DNA of 24,681 nt from contig CAMMGP010000001.1 of assembly GCA_946496415.1 (NCBI GenBank), forward strand, positions 1-24,681, read 5' to 3'. The stretch is from an uncultured Clostridia bacterium. GTDB taxonomy: Bacteria; Bacillota; Clostridia; Christensenellales; Aristaeellaceae. This document shows positions 8,286 through 16,050 of this stretch, piece by piece. Numbering within the stretch: the first letter of the stretch is position 1; each line of letters opens with the position of its first letter. The notes under the pieces are model-generated. The model worked only from the letters and a program-made list of their open reading frames with translations. It did no database searches and was not told the origin of the DNA. Made by a program: the position numbers and the translations under genes.

Positions 8286-9371
8286 ATGGCAGTATTCTTT
8301 GATCCGCAGTTGGAAAAAAAACCGGATTTCGTCCGATGCATGGAGCGCATATACGCATGGTATGACCATGAAGTACTCGATCGCGTGCCGGTACGCTTTT
8401 CCGCGCACAACGCGGAATTTGATACGGCGGAGGCGATGGATCGCTGGCCCACCTTGAAGGATCGCTGGTATGACACGGAGCATCAGATCCAGAAAGTTCT
8501 GGAGACGGTCGAAAAGGGGAGTTTTTTGGGCGAAACCTTTCCGATGTACTTTCCAAACCTGGGGCCGAACGTCTTTGCGGGCATGATGGGCGCCCAGCTT
8601 GAGTTCGGCGATGTGACCAGTTGGGCCAGACCATGCCTCTCCGGGCCGGAGGATTTGAGCAAACTGGCGTTTAATGCGTCGAGCGAGTATCTTGTCAAAC
8701 TCAACGAACTTACCGATCGCGCGTTGGAGGTATGCGAGGGAAAGTTTCTGGTGGGCTACACGGACATGCATCCGGGGCTCGACTGCGCGGACGCCCTGCT
8801 GGGCACGCAGGAACTCTTTTATCAGATCATGGACGAACCAGATTTTGTAAAAGAGGTAATCCAGCGCTGCGCGGAGCCCTTCCTGGCGGTCATGGATCAA
8901 TTCCACGCCAAGCTTTTTGCCCATGGCCAACTCTCCGTTACGTGGATGCAGATCCCCTCCTACGAGGGCATGCACATCCCAAGTTGCGATCTGGGCGCCA
9001 TGGTTTCGGAAGATACGTTCAATGAATTTGCCCTGCCGTATATTCAACAAGAAGTGAAGCACTTCCGCCACAACATCTTCCACGTCGACGGCAAAGGCGT
9101 GGCGCGCCACCTGGACGCGCTTCTGGCCATCCCCGAGATCCAGGCGTATCAGTGGGTACAGGGCGTCGGCCTGGATCGCCCGATCATGCAGTGGGTGCCG
9201 CTCATCAAGCGCATTCAAGCGGCGGGGAAGAGCGTTGTAGTGGATCTGCATTTGGACGAACTCGAACCCTTTATGGATGCGGTGCGACCGGAAGGCATCC
9301 TTCTATGCATCGACGAATCCGACCCCGAAGTACAGCAGGCGGTTCTCGACAAGCTGCTGAAATGGAAGTAA
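8286..9371 (+). CDS. Uroporphyrinogen-decarboxylase-like protein (URO-D superfamily)
   Basis: A 361-aa cytoplasmic protein resembling the URO-D/MtaA-type TIM-barrel superfamily and the many URO-D-like proteins found beside sugar genes in gut and environmental anaerobes. Recognisable pieces are FHVDGKGVARHLDALL (about 265-280), IQAYQWVQGVG (about 285-295) and the C-terminal GILLCIDESDPEVQQAVL. Methyltransferases of the superfamily bind zinc through H-x-C and a distant Cys; here the place reads His266-Val-Asp268 and Cys341, so a modified metal site is possible. ATGATG gives two starts, and GGGAGG (8275-8280) has better spacing to the second, at 8286. True haem biosynthesis is unlikely in this context. 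The reaction is unknown; I infer a role in catabolism of the imported compound. Confidence 0.8.
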   Translation: MAVFFDPQLEKKPDFVRCMERIYAWYDHEVLDRVPVRFSAHNAEFDTAEAMDRWPTLKDRWYDTEHQIQKVLETVEKGSFLGETFPMYFPNLGPNVFAGMMGAQLEFGDVTSWARPCLSGPEDLSKLAFNASSEYLVKLNELTDRALEVCEGKFLVGYTDMHPGLDCADALLGTQELFYQIMDEPDFVKEVIQRCAEPFLAVMDQFHAKLFAHGQLSVTWMQIPSYEGMHIPSCDLGAMVSEDTFNEFALPYIQQEVKHFRHNIFHVDGKGVARHLDALLAIPEIQAYQWVQGVGLDRPIMQWVPLIKRIQAAGKSVVVDLHLDELEPFMDAVRPEGILLCIDESDPEVQQAVLDKLLKWK

Positions 9372-9384
9372 GGAAGATGCACGC

Positions 9385-10104
9385 ATGAGAAAGATACGTT
9401 ATGAGGAAATGCTGCCCGCGGAATTTCTGGACGCGGTTCAGCACATGCCGGTATTCATCGTTCCCTTGGGATTGCTGGAATGGCACGCCGATCATCTGCC
9501 GCTGGGGCAGGACGCTTTGAAAGCGCATGGTATCTGTTTGCGCATCGCGGAAAAGCTGGATGGCGGGATCGTGCTGCCGCCGGTCTATTTCGGACGCCCT
9601 GGCTTTTCCACCTATACGGGAACGCTGACGTTTTCGGAAGCGCTGGTGAATCTGATGCTCAGCGAATTGTGCCAACAACTCAAAAAGGTCGGCGCGAAGG
9701 TGATCGTGTTCATGGTCGGGCATTACGGCCCCTTGCAGGAGCAATGTATCGAACGCGCTGCGATGATCCTGGCGCGAGAAAACCCGGATATACGCATCAT
9801 CGCCCACAGAGAGTGCGACGGCGTGGAGATTGACGGCGAAATGCCCTGCGACCATGCGGGAAAATGGGAAACGTCCATGTTCATGAGCATGTATCCAGAA
9901 CTTGCTCATATGGAATTGCTGCGCGATCCGCCCCTGCCGCAAAAACTCTATCCCAACGCTCCCCTTGATTTCTACCGCGAAAGCGCGGACTGGGTCTGGG
10001 AGACGGACGTACACGCCTCGAATCCGGAACTGGGCAGACGGGCCGTGGAAGCGGCGGCGCAGAATTTTGCCGGAGAGATCCTGACTGCGCTGCGGGAACT
10101 TTGA
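9385..10104 (+). CDS. Creatininase-family metal-dependent amidohydrolase
   Basis: A 239-aa cytoplasmic enzyme of the creatininase/MftE fold. The N-terminal motif PLGLLEWHADHLPLGQDA supplies the metal ligands Glu32, His34 and Asp43. GHYG (112-115) replaces the usual GNGG, and DHAGKWETS (about 156-164) contains the family His and Glu (Glu162). Family members hydrolyse cyclic or linear amide bonds, or act as lactonase or peptidase-like enzymes; the substrate here cannot be told. AGGAAG precedes the ATG. It is the last gene of the transporter operon, 13 bp after the URO-D-like gene and 25 bp before a terminator hairpin. Pairing with the URO-D-like protein behind a sugar importer suggests both act on the imported compound. 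Confidence 0.88.
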   Translation: MRKIRYEEMLPAEFLDAVQHMPVFIVPLGLLEWHADHLPLGQDALKAHGICLRIAEKLDGGIVLPPVYFGRPGFSTYTGTLTFSEALVNLMLSELCQQLKKVGAKVIVFMVGHYGPLQEQCIERAAMILARENPDIRIIAHRECDGVEIDGEMPCDHAGKWETSMFMSMYPELAHMELLRDPPLPQKLYPNAPLDFYRESADWVWETDVHASNPELGRRAVEAAAQNFAGEILTALREL

Positions 10105-10128
10105 CGGATCAAGGACGAAGATAGCCGA

Positions 10129-10174
10129 AGGCCCCTTTTGGCAGAGTTTTCCGCCGAAAAGGGGCCTCTTTTTA
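10129..10174 (+). terminator. Rho-independent terminator of the plus-strand operon
   Basis: AGGCCCCTTTT (10129-10139) pairs with AAAAGGGGCCT (10157-10167), extended inward by GGC/GCC around an AGAGTTTTCC loop, and is followed by CTTTTTAT. It lies 25 bp after the creatininase-family stop. Downstream, to 10267, nothing else is visible. The convergent GH32 gene ends at 10268 and may also use the stem, though no good T-tail faces it. Confidence 0.9.
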
Positions 10175-10267
10175 TGGGAACGAGTGTTTTGCGGTCCGCG
10201 TCCGAGGCGGCGGGCCTTGTTCAGATCTCTGCCGCGGCCATAGTGCGGTTGATGGCACGGAAGCGGC

Positions 10268-11761
10268 CTAGTGGATGCTGCGGCGCAGCGACCAAAGGCG
10301 CAGATCGCGCACGGAGGCTTCGCCGCCCCTTGCCTCGATTTCTATGCCATCCTGTTCTGCGGGCGCGAACACGTTCAGACTCTGGCAGACGCGCCCGCCG
10401 TCGGCAAATATCTCAATGGAATCCATATCGAGGAACACGCGCACCTCCATTGTCTCGCGTCCCTTCATGGGCAATGGCGCCCGGCATGTGCCGCGGCTCC
10501 AACCGTCGGCGTTGTTGCGATCAGCGCGCAATTCTGCGTTGGCAAGGTCGAAAGCGACCTCCACCGCCCTTCCGTTGCCCACGCGCAGGCGCAACAGAAC
10601 GGCGCTTGCCCGCGTGTGGGCAAGATCAAGCGTAAAATCCAATTCCGCTGCCGCGCCACAGCCGACGGCGCGCGCTTCGCCGCCTTTAAGCAGAAGATCG
10701 CAGCCGTCGACCAGCGGCAAGTCGCGCAGCGACTCGACCTCCTGGACAGGGCGGAAAGCCAGCGTATGGTCGGGCAGCATGACGACCTCTCGCGGCAGGG
10801 TCATGGCGCCGCACCAACCCTCCTTGTAGGTCGGTCCCCAATCCTTCCACCAGGGCATCCAGTCCCAGGCGTTCGCCCAACCGATCAGCAGCCTGCGCCC
10901 CTTGCCGTCGAGAAACGATTGTGGCGCGTAGCAGTCAAAGCCCCAATCCGTTTCGCCAGATATGTGATGGGAAAACCTGCCCGTCTTAAAATCCATTTCC
11001 CCGACGAGATAGACCGTTTTGCGTTCGCCCAAGCCCATCGGAGAGAACATCAGCACATACAGGCCTTCATCGCCGAGCGGGAAGAAGTCCGGGCATTCCC
11101 ACATATAGCCCAATTCGCCCCGGCTTTCGGCAAGAACGTTGACAAATTCCCACTGCAGCAGGTCTTCTGAGCGATAGAGCAGCGCCTGCGCCCGTTCGCT
11201 TTTCTTTGCGCCTACCACCATATAGAAAACGCCATCATGGGCAAACACGCGGGGATCGCGGAAGTTGGCGGGATCGTAGCCCGCGGGCGCCGTCAATACG
11301 GGATTCCCGGCATACTTTTCAAAGCGCACGCCATCTTCGCTCCAGGCGACGCATTGCGTCTGTTTGAAGCCGTCTCCCTCGTTGGTCGTACCTGTGTATA
11401 CAAGATACAGCTTGCCATCGTGCTCGATAGCGCTTCCTGAGAAACAACCGCCCTTGGGATGATCGTCGCAGGGCTGGTCAGGGATGAGCGCTGGCGGCAG
11501 ATATTCCCAGTGCATCAGATCGTCGCTGACCGCATGCCCCCAATGCATCATGCCCCAGAAAGCGTCAAAGGGGTTGTACTGAAAAAAGAGGTGATAGCGC
11601 CCGCGAAACCAGATGAGGCCGTTCGGATCATTCATCCATCCGACTTCGGGCATGAAGTGGTAATGTTGGCGCATCGGCGCATCCAACACGCCTTCCCGGG
11701 CCTGTGCGATATAGTCGGTCACGCCTTCGCACGTCTTACGCCTTGCAAGCAATTGGTTCAT
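10268..11761 (-). CDS. Glycoside hydrolase family 32, beta-fructofuranosidase
   Basis: A 497-aa enzyme that hydrolyses terminal beta-D-fructofuranosyl bonds in sucrose, sucrose-6-phosphate or fructo-oligosaccharides. The five-bladed propeller carries all catalytic motifs: WMNDPNG (42-48, nucleophile Asp45), FRDP (Asp169, transition-state stabiliser) and ECPD (acid/base Glu222). A C-terminal beta-sandwich follows from about residue 350 and ends with a typical FADGGRVCQSLNVF strand. No signal peptide is present, so it acts in the cytoplasm. AGGAGG lies 8 nt upstream of the ATG; the open frame upstream of it belongs to the GRE gene. It is the last gene of the GRE operon, 16 bp after the GRE stop. 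Whether it prefers phosphorylated sugar is unclear; no PTS gene is near, so free oligosaccharide is more likely. Confidence 0.95.
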   Translation of the reverse strand: MNQLLARRKTCEGVTDYIAQAREGVLDAPMRQHYHFMPEVGWMNDPNGLIWFRGRYHLFFQYNPFDAFWGMMHWGHAVSDDLMHWEYLPPALIPDQPCDDHPKGGCFSGSAIEHDGKLYLVYTGTTNEGDGFKQTQCVAWSEDGVRFEKYAGNPVLTAPAGYDPANFRDPRVFAHDGVFYMVVGAKKSERAQALLYRSEDLLQWEFVNVLAESRGELGYMWECPDFFPLGDEGLYVLMFSPMGLGERKTVYLVGEMDFKTGRFSHHISGETDWGFDCYAPQSFLDGKGRRLLIGWANAWDWMPWWKDWGPTYKEGWCGAMTLPREVVMLPDHTLAFRPVQEVESLRDLPLVDGCDLLLKGGEARAVGCGAAAELDFTLDLAHTRASAVLLRLRVGNGRAVEVAFDLANAELRADRNNADGWSRGTCRAPLPMKGRETMEVRVFLDMDSIEIFADGGRVCQSLNVFAPAEQDGIEIEARGGEASVRDLRLWSLRRSIH

Positions 11762-11777
11762 CGTATGTTCCTCCTCG

Positions 11778-14021
11778 TCAATTTCGCTGATAGCGCTGGG
11801 CGATCTCCCGCTGCATTTGCGGCTCGAGGTCCACGAAACGGGCGCTGTATCCGCATACGCGCACGACCAGGTCGCCGTGCGCCTCCGGATGGACAAGCGC
11901 GTCGGCGATGGCGGATTCATCCAGCAAGTCGAAGTCCGCGGCGCTTCCGCCCATTTCCAGGAAATAGCGGATCAGATGCTCGCACAAGGCGTCGTCGCCC
12001 TTGCCCAGGGAAAGCGGCAAGGTAAAATACGCCACTGCGGCCTGCGCAAAAGCCGTGAGATCAAGCGCGGAGAATGCGTGGATCATGGCGGCGATGCCCG
12101 TATGCGTGCTCTCCGAAGGATTGATGCCTCTTGAGAGCCGTTCGCCGGCATGACGACCGTTTGCCGAGGCGCCACACGGCTGTCGCATCCATTCATAACC
12201 GTAAAACGACCACACGGAGGCCTCGTAGTATCCGCCGCGCGCGTTTGGCATGTCGGCCATCGCCGTAGCGACGCCGTCGATCATCTGGCGGGCGAAGGCG
12301 TTGATGGAATCGTCGTCGCTGCCGTATTTGTCCACGCGGTTTTGCAGATACGCGCGTTCCGCCTCGAAGCCGGCAAAGTCGGCGCGCAGCATGCGGCAGA
12401 GTTGCTCGAGCGTGAAGCGTTTTTCTTCAAAAACGGTTCTCTCGATGGCGCGCATGGAGTCGATGAACGTGCTCAACCCCACCAGCGCGAAGGAACTGCC
12501 GTTGTAAAGCGCTCCGCCCTGCGTCAGGTCGCGCCCACGCTCCAGGCATTGGAGATTTGTCGCGGAAAGAAAGGGCAGAGGGTTGTTTTGCGGCCAGCGG
12601 CGTTCAAATGTATTGTAGTGCCAGGCGATGGCGTTGATGATCAGCGCCAAACCGCGGAACACTCGGCGGCTGAACTCCGCAAAATCATTGCAGCGTTCCA
12701 ACGTCGGCGGTAGTATGCGCTCCCGCGCGAAGAAACCGTCGTCGTTTTTCAGGAGCAGCATCTCCAGATAGCGGGCGGGGTTGAGATAACAAATGGCACG
12801 GGAATTGAGTTCCGTTTCCGCCAACAGCACTTCCTGACAGCCGCCGTTTACATACAGGCGCGAATCCTCGAGAGCCTTGCCCATGCGTGTCTGCGCCTGG
12901 ATGATCACGCGGTCGTTGAATATGGAAAGTACGTTCAGACCGCTGGAGGCGACGCGGGCAATCAGGGCAAAGTAGGCGTCATCCGCGCCGGGCGCAAAGC
13001 GCGCCTGTAGTTTGGGATTGACCAGCCGCAAGTCCAGATAGGCCGCGCAGATCCATTCCGTTACCGGATTGAACACCGGCGTACCATCGCGGTCGCAACC
13101 GCCGATGTTGATGGAGGTGTTCGTGCCGTAGACGGCATCGTGGAGATCCCATTTCGCGTCTGTAAAGGCGCAAAACCAGTAGAGCAGGTCGCGCGCTTCC
13201 TCCGGCGTGATCTCCCCGCTGGCAAGGTCGCGTTGAAGGTATGGCCAAAGCAGCCTGTCCACATGCCCCAGAATGGCCACGCCGGCCGAATCCAATACGT
13301 TGCCGAGTTCTTTCAGATAGAGGATCGTATTGAGCGCCTCAAAAAAGGTTCTTGCGCCCTCCAGAGGACAGCGGCGCGCGGAAACAGCGATGCGCGCCAG
13401 ACGCGCGCGTATGCTCTCGTCTGTCTCCCGCTCCAGCATTACCTCCGCTTCCTGAGCGAAGCGCTCGCCCAGGCGCGCTACACAATCGCAGGCGGCGATG
13501 GCCGCGCGCAGAAAGTCCGCGTCGCCTTGCCCCGCGGCCAGCGCGGCCTTGGCGCGCTCGCGCATCCCGGCGAAACCGTGGTTGAGAATGGTTTCCACGC
13601 CGGCGGCATTGTGCGCCAGATCTGCGTAAAGCGTCGAATAGAGTATGCCCGCGTCCATCGGGGGCTTGCGAAACGCCTCGAAATCCTCTGCAAGTCCGGA
13701 GCGGTCGCTGCGCATCACCCAGCTTCCCAGGCCGGATACCGGCGGAAACGCCGAGCCGAGCAGATTGCGCGGCGCGCCCGTGACCACCTCGAAATAAAAC
13801 GGATAATGGCGAAAAATCTTAACGGGGCAATTCCCGGCGATCTCCTCATAGACCCAGACCTTGCGCGCAAACGCGTTTGCCTGCGGACAGGCCGTCAAAC
13901 GCGCCTCTAGGCGCGCTTCCTGAGCGGATACGTCCGCGGGATAGAGCGCATACCAGGCGGCAAATTCCGCGCGGAAATCGGCGTATTCGCGGCCAAAGGC
14001 CGTCTTTTTCCAGCTGTCCAT
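11778..14021 (-). CDS. Glycyl radical enzyme of unknown substrate (PFL-like family)
   Basis: A 747-aa glycyl radical enzyme. The thiyl-radical site is Cys395 in NGGCQEVLL, with Glu397 two residues on; this Cys-x-Glu pair is typical of GRE eliminases such as glycerol dehydratase, CutC and HypD, and is absent from pyruvate formate-lyase itself (Cys-Cys). The C-terminal radical loop RVCGYSARFVDL places the glycyl radical at Gly724. Other family signs are INIGG (304-308), KYGSDDDSINAFA (565-577) and GASANGRHAGERLSRGINPSE (617-637). The N-terminus shows a FRHYPFYFEVVTG segment rather than a known subfamily signature. It is slightly shorter than most GREs. A dedicated activase is encoded two genes upstream in the same operon, with a dehydrogenase between them. 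A dehydratase acting on a sugar or polyol is inferred; I cannot assign it to any characterised GRE. Confidence 0.93.
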   Translation of the reverse strand: MDSWKKTAFGREYADFRAEFAAWYALYPADVSAQEARLEARLTACPQANAFARKVWVYEEIAGNCPVKIFRHYPFYFEVVTGAPRNLLGSAFPPVSGLGSWVMRSDRSGLAEDFEAFRKPPMDAGILYSTLYADLAHNAAGVETILNHGFAGMRERAKAALAAGQGDADFLRAAIAACDCVARLGERFAQEAEVMLERETDESIRARLARIAVSARRCPLEGARTFFEALNTILYLKELGNVLDSAGVAILGHVDRLLWPYLQRDLASGEITPEEARDLLYWFCAFTDAKWDLHDAVYGTNTSINIGGCDRDGTPVFNPVTEWICAAYLDLRLVNPKLQARFAPGADDAYFALIARVASSGLNVLSIFNDRVIIQAQTRMGKALEDSRLYVNGGCQEVLLAETELNSRAICYLNPARYLEMLLLKNDDGFFARERILPPTLERCNDFAEFSRRVFRGLALIINAIAWHYNTFERRWPQNNPLPFLSATNLQCLERGRDLTQGGALYNGSSFALVGLSTFIDSMRAIERTVFEEKRFTLEQLCRMLRADFAGFEAERAYLQNRVDKYGSDDDSINAFARQMIDGVATAMADMPNARGGYYEASVWSFYGYEWMRQPCGASANGRHAGERLSRGINPSESTHTGIAAMIHAFSALDLTAFAQAAVAYFTLPLSLGKGDDALCEHLIRYFLEMGGSAADFDLLDESAIADALVHPEAHGDLVVRVCGYSARFVDLEPQMQREIAQRYQRN

Positions 14022-14032
14022 ATCGTTTCCCC

Positions 14033-15055
14033 CTAAAATACCAGCGCGACTTTGCGCCCTGCGCGGCTGCGCACCAGTTCGAATCCCTCGGCATACGCCT
14101 CTACCGGCAAACGATGGGAGACGAACTCCCGCAGATCCAGCTTTTTTTCGCTCACGAGCGAGCAGACGAAATCATGCGCGTCGCGCTCATAGCGGGCGAT
14201 CGGCCACTGCACGGAATGAATATTGAAGTTGTAGGGCGCGGCGTCCCAATCGATGCGGTCGCCGGTGTGCAGGCCAATGCCATAGAGGGCGATTTTTCCT
14301 TCTTCCTTGACCACCTGCATGCCCTGATCGATGATCTGCGCGCGTCCAACGCAGTCGATAAACAGGTCGAGCCCCTGCGGGAACATCGAGCGCAGCGCCT
14401 GCACGGTATCGACCTGCTTGGTATTGAAGGCCGCGTCCGCGCCCAGACGCTCCGCCGCGCGCAGACGATCTTCGTGATGACCGGCGAGCACGACGCGCCG
14501 CGCTCCCATCTGCCGGCTCAGCGAAACCATGGCCAGTCCCACCGGGCCGCAACCTACCACCGCCACATCCATGCCTGGCTGCAGGCCCAGGCGCGCGAGC
14601 GCCCCCGCCACCTCCTTGAGGGTGATGATCATCACCGCGTCTACGGGATCAATGTCTGCGGGGATCACTTGGCGCGTGCTCAGATCGATGTGCGCAGGCA
14701 CGCCATCCGCGATGCATGCGTCATAGTCATCCACAACGCCATACTCGGCAAAGCCTCCCCACCGGCTGTATACGTCCGGCAGGTCCGGCAGCGAGGAGCG
14801 CAACACGCGGTCGCCGACGTGGAAAGAACGCACCTTCGCTCCCACTTCAATCACTTCGCCCACGGCCTCATGACCGAGGACACAGGGGTATCGTGCGAAG
14901 TCGCGTAGCCCGCCGGTAAGCAACTTGAGGTCGGTACCGTTACAGATGCCACAAGCCACATTGCGGCACAGCGCCTGATGATCGCCGATGACAGGCATGG
15001 GCAGATCGTCCCGAAGGCGCAATACGCCGGGCTTTTCAATGACCAGTCCTCGCAT
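14033..15055 (-). CDS. Zinc-type medium-chain alcohol/polyol dehydrogenase
   Basis: A 340-aa MDR-family dehydrogenase. The catalytic domain shows CGICNGTDLK (Cys38 as zinc ligand) and GHEAVGEV (His62-Glu63); the four structural-zinc cysteines expected near residues 90-110 are missing. The Rossmann domain has VVGCGPVG (about 166-173). After the second strand it reads VLAGHHEDRL, with Gly where NAD-specific enzymes carry Asp, so NADP(H) use is possible. The start at 15055 is chosen because GGAGG (15064-15068 on the complement) is 8 nt upstream; two ATGs at 15073 and 15070 are in frame but lack a good site. It sits between activase and GRE, so it probably oxidises the GRE substrate's precursor or reduces its aldehyde/ketone product. 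Confidence 0.9.
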   Translation of the reverse strand: MRGLVIEKPGVLRLRDDLPMPVIGDHQALCRNVACGICNGTDLKLLTGGLRDFARYPCVLGHEAVGEVIEVGAKVRSFHVGDRVLRSSLPDLPDVYSRWGGFAEYGVVDDYDACIADGVPAHIDLSTRQVIPADIDPVDAVMIITLKEVAGALARLGLQPGMDVAVVGCGPVGLAMVSLSRQMGARRVVLAGHHEDRLRAAERLGADAAFNTKQVDTVQALRSMFPQGLDLFIDCVGRAQIIDQGMQVVKEEGKIALYGIGLHTGDRIDWDAAPYNFNIHSVQWPIARYERDAHDFVCSLVSEKKLDLREFVSHRLPVEAYAEGFELVRSRAGRKVALVF

Positions 15056-15082
15056 AAGAAATTCCTCCATCATTCATTTCCG

Positions 15083-15955
15083 TCAAAAGGCGACTTCGAC
15101 GCCCCGACGCTCAAATTCTGCCGCCGCCACGCGCATTTGCGCGTCTGTTGGCGGCGCGTACTCGACGAATTGTCGCCCCAGGCGAACATATTTGCCTTTG
15201 CCCAGGGCATGGTATTTGAGAAGCTCAACGCGCAATTCTCCTGTGAGCGAACTCAGATACTGGGCGATCGCCTTCACTTGGCCAAGGTTGAGTTTTGCTA
15301 CCAAAGGCACGCGCACCACCACGGGGCGAACGCGCAACAAACGGGGCAGGTTTTGCAGTATGCGCGCGTTATCTACGCCCGTTACGCGGCGATGGAGGGC
15401 CGCGTCCATGGCCTTGATGTCGTAGAGAAATAGATCCGTGTCCTCCAACACGGCGTCAAAGCATTCCCAAGGAACGTCGCCGGCGGTGTCGACGGCCGTG
15501 TGCACGCCCTCGGCGCGCAGTATATGCAGAAGTTCCGCCGCAGCCTCCACCTGCAACAGGGGTTCTCCGCCGGAGAGCGTTACGCCTCCGCCGGAGATAT
15601 GGAACAGTTGGCGGTCGCGCAATGCGATGTGGGCGATCTCCGCTGCTTCCAGACGCTGCCCTGCCAGCTGCAAAGCCCCCGTCGGGCAACGCTGCGCGCA
15701 TTTGCCGCAGGCAAAGCATTTCGTGCGGTCGAACTGCGTCGGCCCCGCTGTCCGCGCTGCGCAAAGGCCAACGCAGGCGCCGCAGCCGATGCACTTCGTG
15801 GCGTCAAAGAGTATCTCCGGTTCCATGTGCTGAGACTCGGGATTGTGGCACCAGGCGCAGCGAAGCCCACAACCCTTGAAAAAGACTGTCGTGCGCGCTC
15901 CCGGTCCGTCGTGGAGCGAGAGGCGCTGTATATCAAAGATGGTCGCCTTGCTCAT
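15083..15955 (-). CDS. Glycyl radical enzyme activase (radical SAM)
   Basis: A 290-aa radical SAM enzyme that installs the glycyl radical on the GRE of this operon. The SAM-binding iron-sulfur motif is Cys29-x3-Cys33-x2-Cys36 in FFKGCGLRCAWCHNPES. It is followed by two inserted 4Fe-4S ferredoxin motifs, Cys55/58/61/65 and Cys80/83/86/90, as in activases of GRE eliminases and unlike the shorter PFL activase. GGVTLSGGEP (about 123-132) is the conserved SAM-contact region. The ATG at 15955 gives the usual MSKATIFDIQRLS start; an in-frame TTG three codons upstream is less likely. It is the first gene of the operon and diverges from the LacI-family gene across about 95 bp. Confidence 0.95.
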   Translation of the reverse strand: MSKATIFDIQRLSLHDGPGARTTVFFKGCGLRCAWCHNPESQHMEPEILFDATKCIGCGACVGLCAARTAGPTQFDRTKCFACGKCAQRCPTGALQLAGQRLEAAEIAHIALRDRQLFHISGGGVTLSGGEPLLQVEAAAELLHILRAEGVHTAVDTAGDVPWECFDAVLEDTDLFLYDIKAMDAALHRRVTGVDNARILQNLPRLLRVRPVVVRVPLVAKLNLGQVKAIAQYLSSLTGELRVELLKYHALGKGKYVRLGRQFVEYAPPTDAQMRVAAAEFERRGVEVAF

Positions 15956-15973
15956 ATCTCTCAAACATCTTTC

Positions 15974-15989
15974 TTGCGTCCTGACGCAA
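15974..15989. promoter_or_regulatory. Inverted repeat, candidate operator 1 of the LacI-family regulator
   Basis: TTGCGTCCTGACGCAA has perfect 7-bp arms (TTGCGTC / GACGCAA) around a 2-bp centre. It covers the -35 box of the regulator's own promoter and lies 19 bp upstream of the activase ATG. A bound repressor could therefore control both directions. The size (16 bp, symmetric) fits a LacI-family dimer. Confidence 0.6.
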
Positions 15990-16002
15990 AATGTGTTATC
16001 AT
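15974..16002 (+). promoter_or_regulatory. Promoter of the LacI-family regulator gene
   Basis: The -35 box TTGCGT (15974-15979) and -10 box TATCAT (15997-16002) are 17 bp apart, with an extended -10 TG at 15994-15995. Its -35 lies within the inverted repeat at 15974-15989, which suggests autoregulation. I could not find a convincing -10/-35 pair for the opposite (activase) direction; TCGACA on the complement near 16012-16017 is a possible -35. Confidence 0.6.
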
Positions 16003-16003
16003 G

Positions 16004-16020
16004 GATCGAAAGTGTCGATC
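16004..16020. promoter_or_regulatory. Second inverted repeat in the divergent promoter region
   Basis: GATCGA and TCGATC flank a 5-bp centre (AAGTG). It lies just downstream of the regulator's -10 box and 15 bp from the first inverted repeat. It may be a second operator or a different factor's site; the half-sites differ from the first repeat. Confidence 0.4.
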
Positions 16021-16050
16021 TACGGTTTTCCGCGCAGGGGGGTATATTCT

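Noticed and set aside
6960..9251. A 763-codon minus-strand ORF antisense to the ATPase, permease and URO-D-like genes
   Set aside because: It resembles no protein, is rich in His/Arg/Asp as expected of an antisense frame in GC-rich DNA, has no ribosome site, and the plus-strand genes have clear family motifs.
10271..11170. Plus-strand ORFs opposite GH32
   Set aside because: GH32 on the minus strand has all three catalytic motifs and a good ribosome site; these are shadows.
15056..15073. Earlier ATG starts for the dehydrogenase
   Set aside because: The GGAGG that best fits a ribosome site lies inside this stretch, 8 nt before the ATG at 15055, so the six extra residues are probably not translated.
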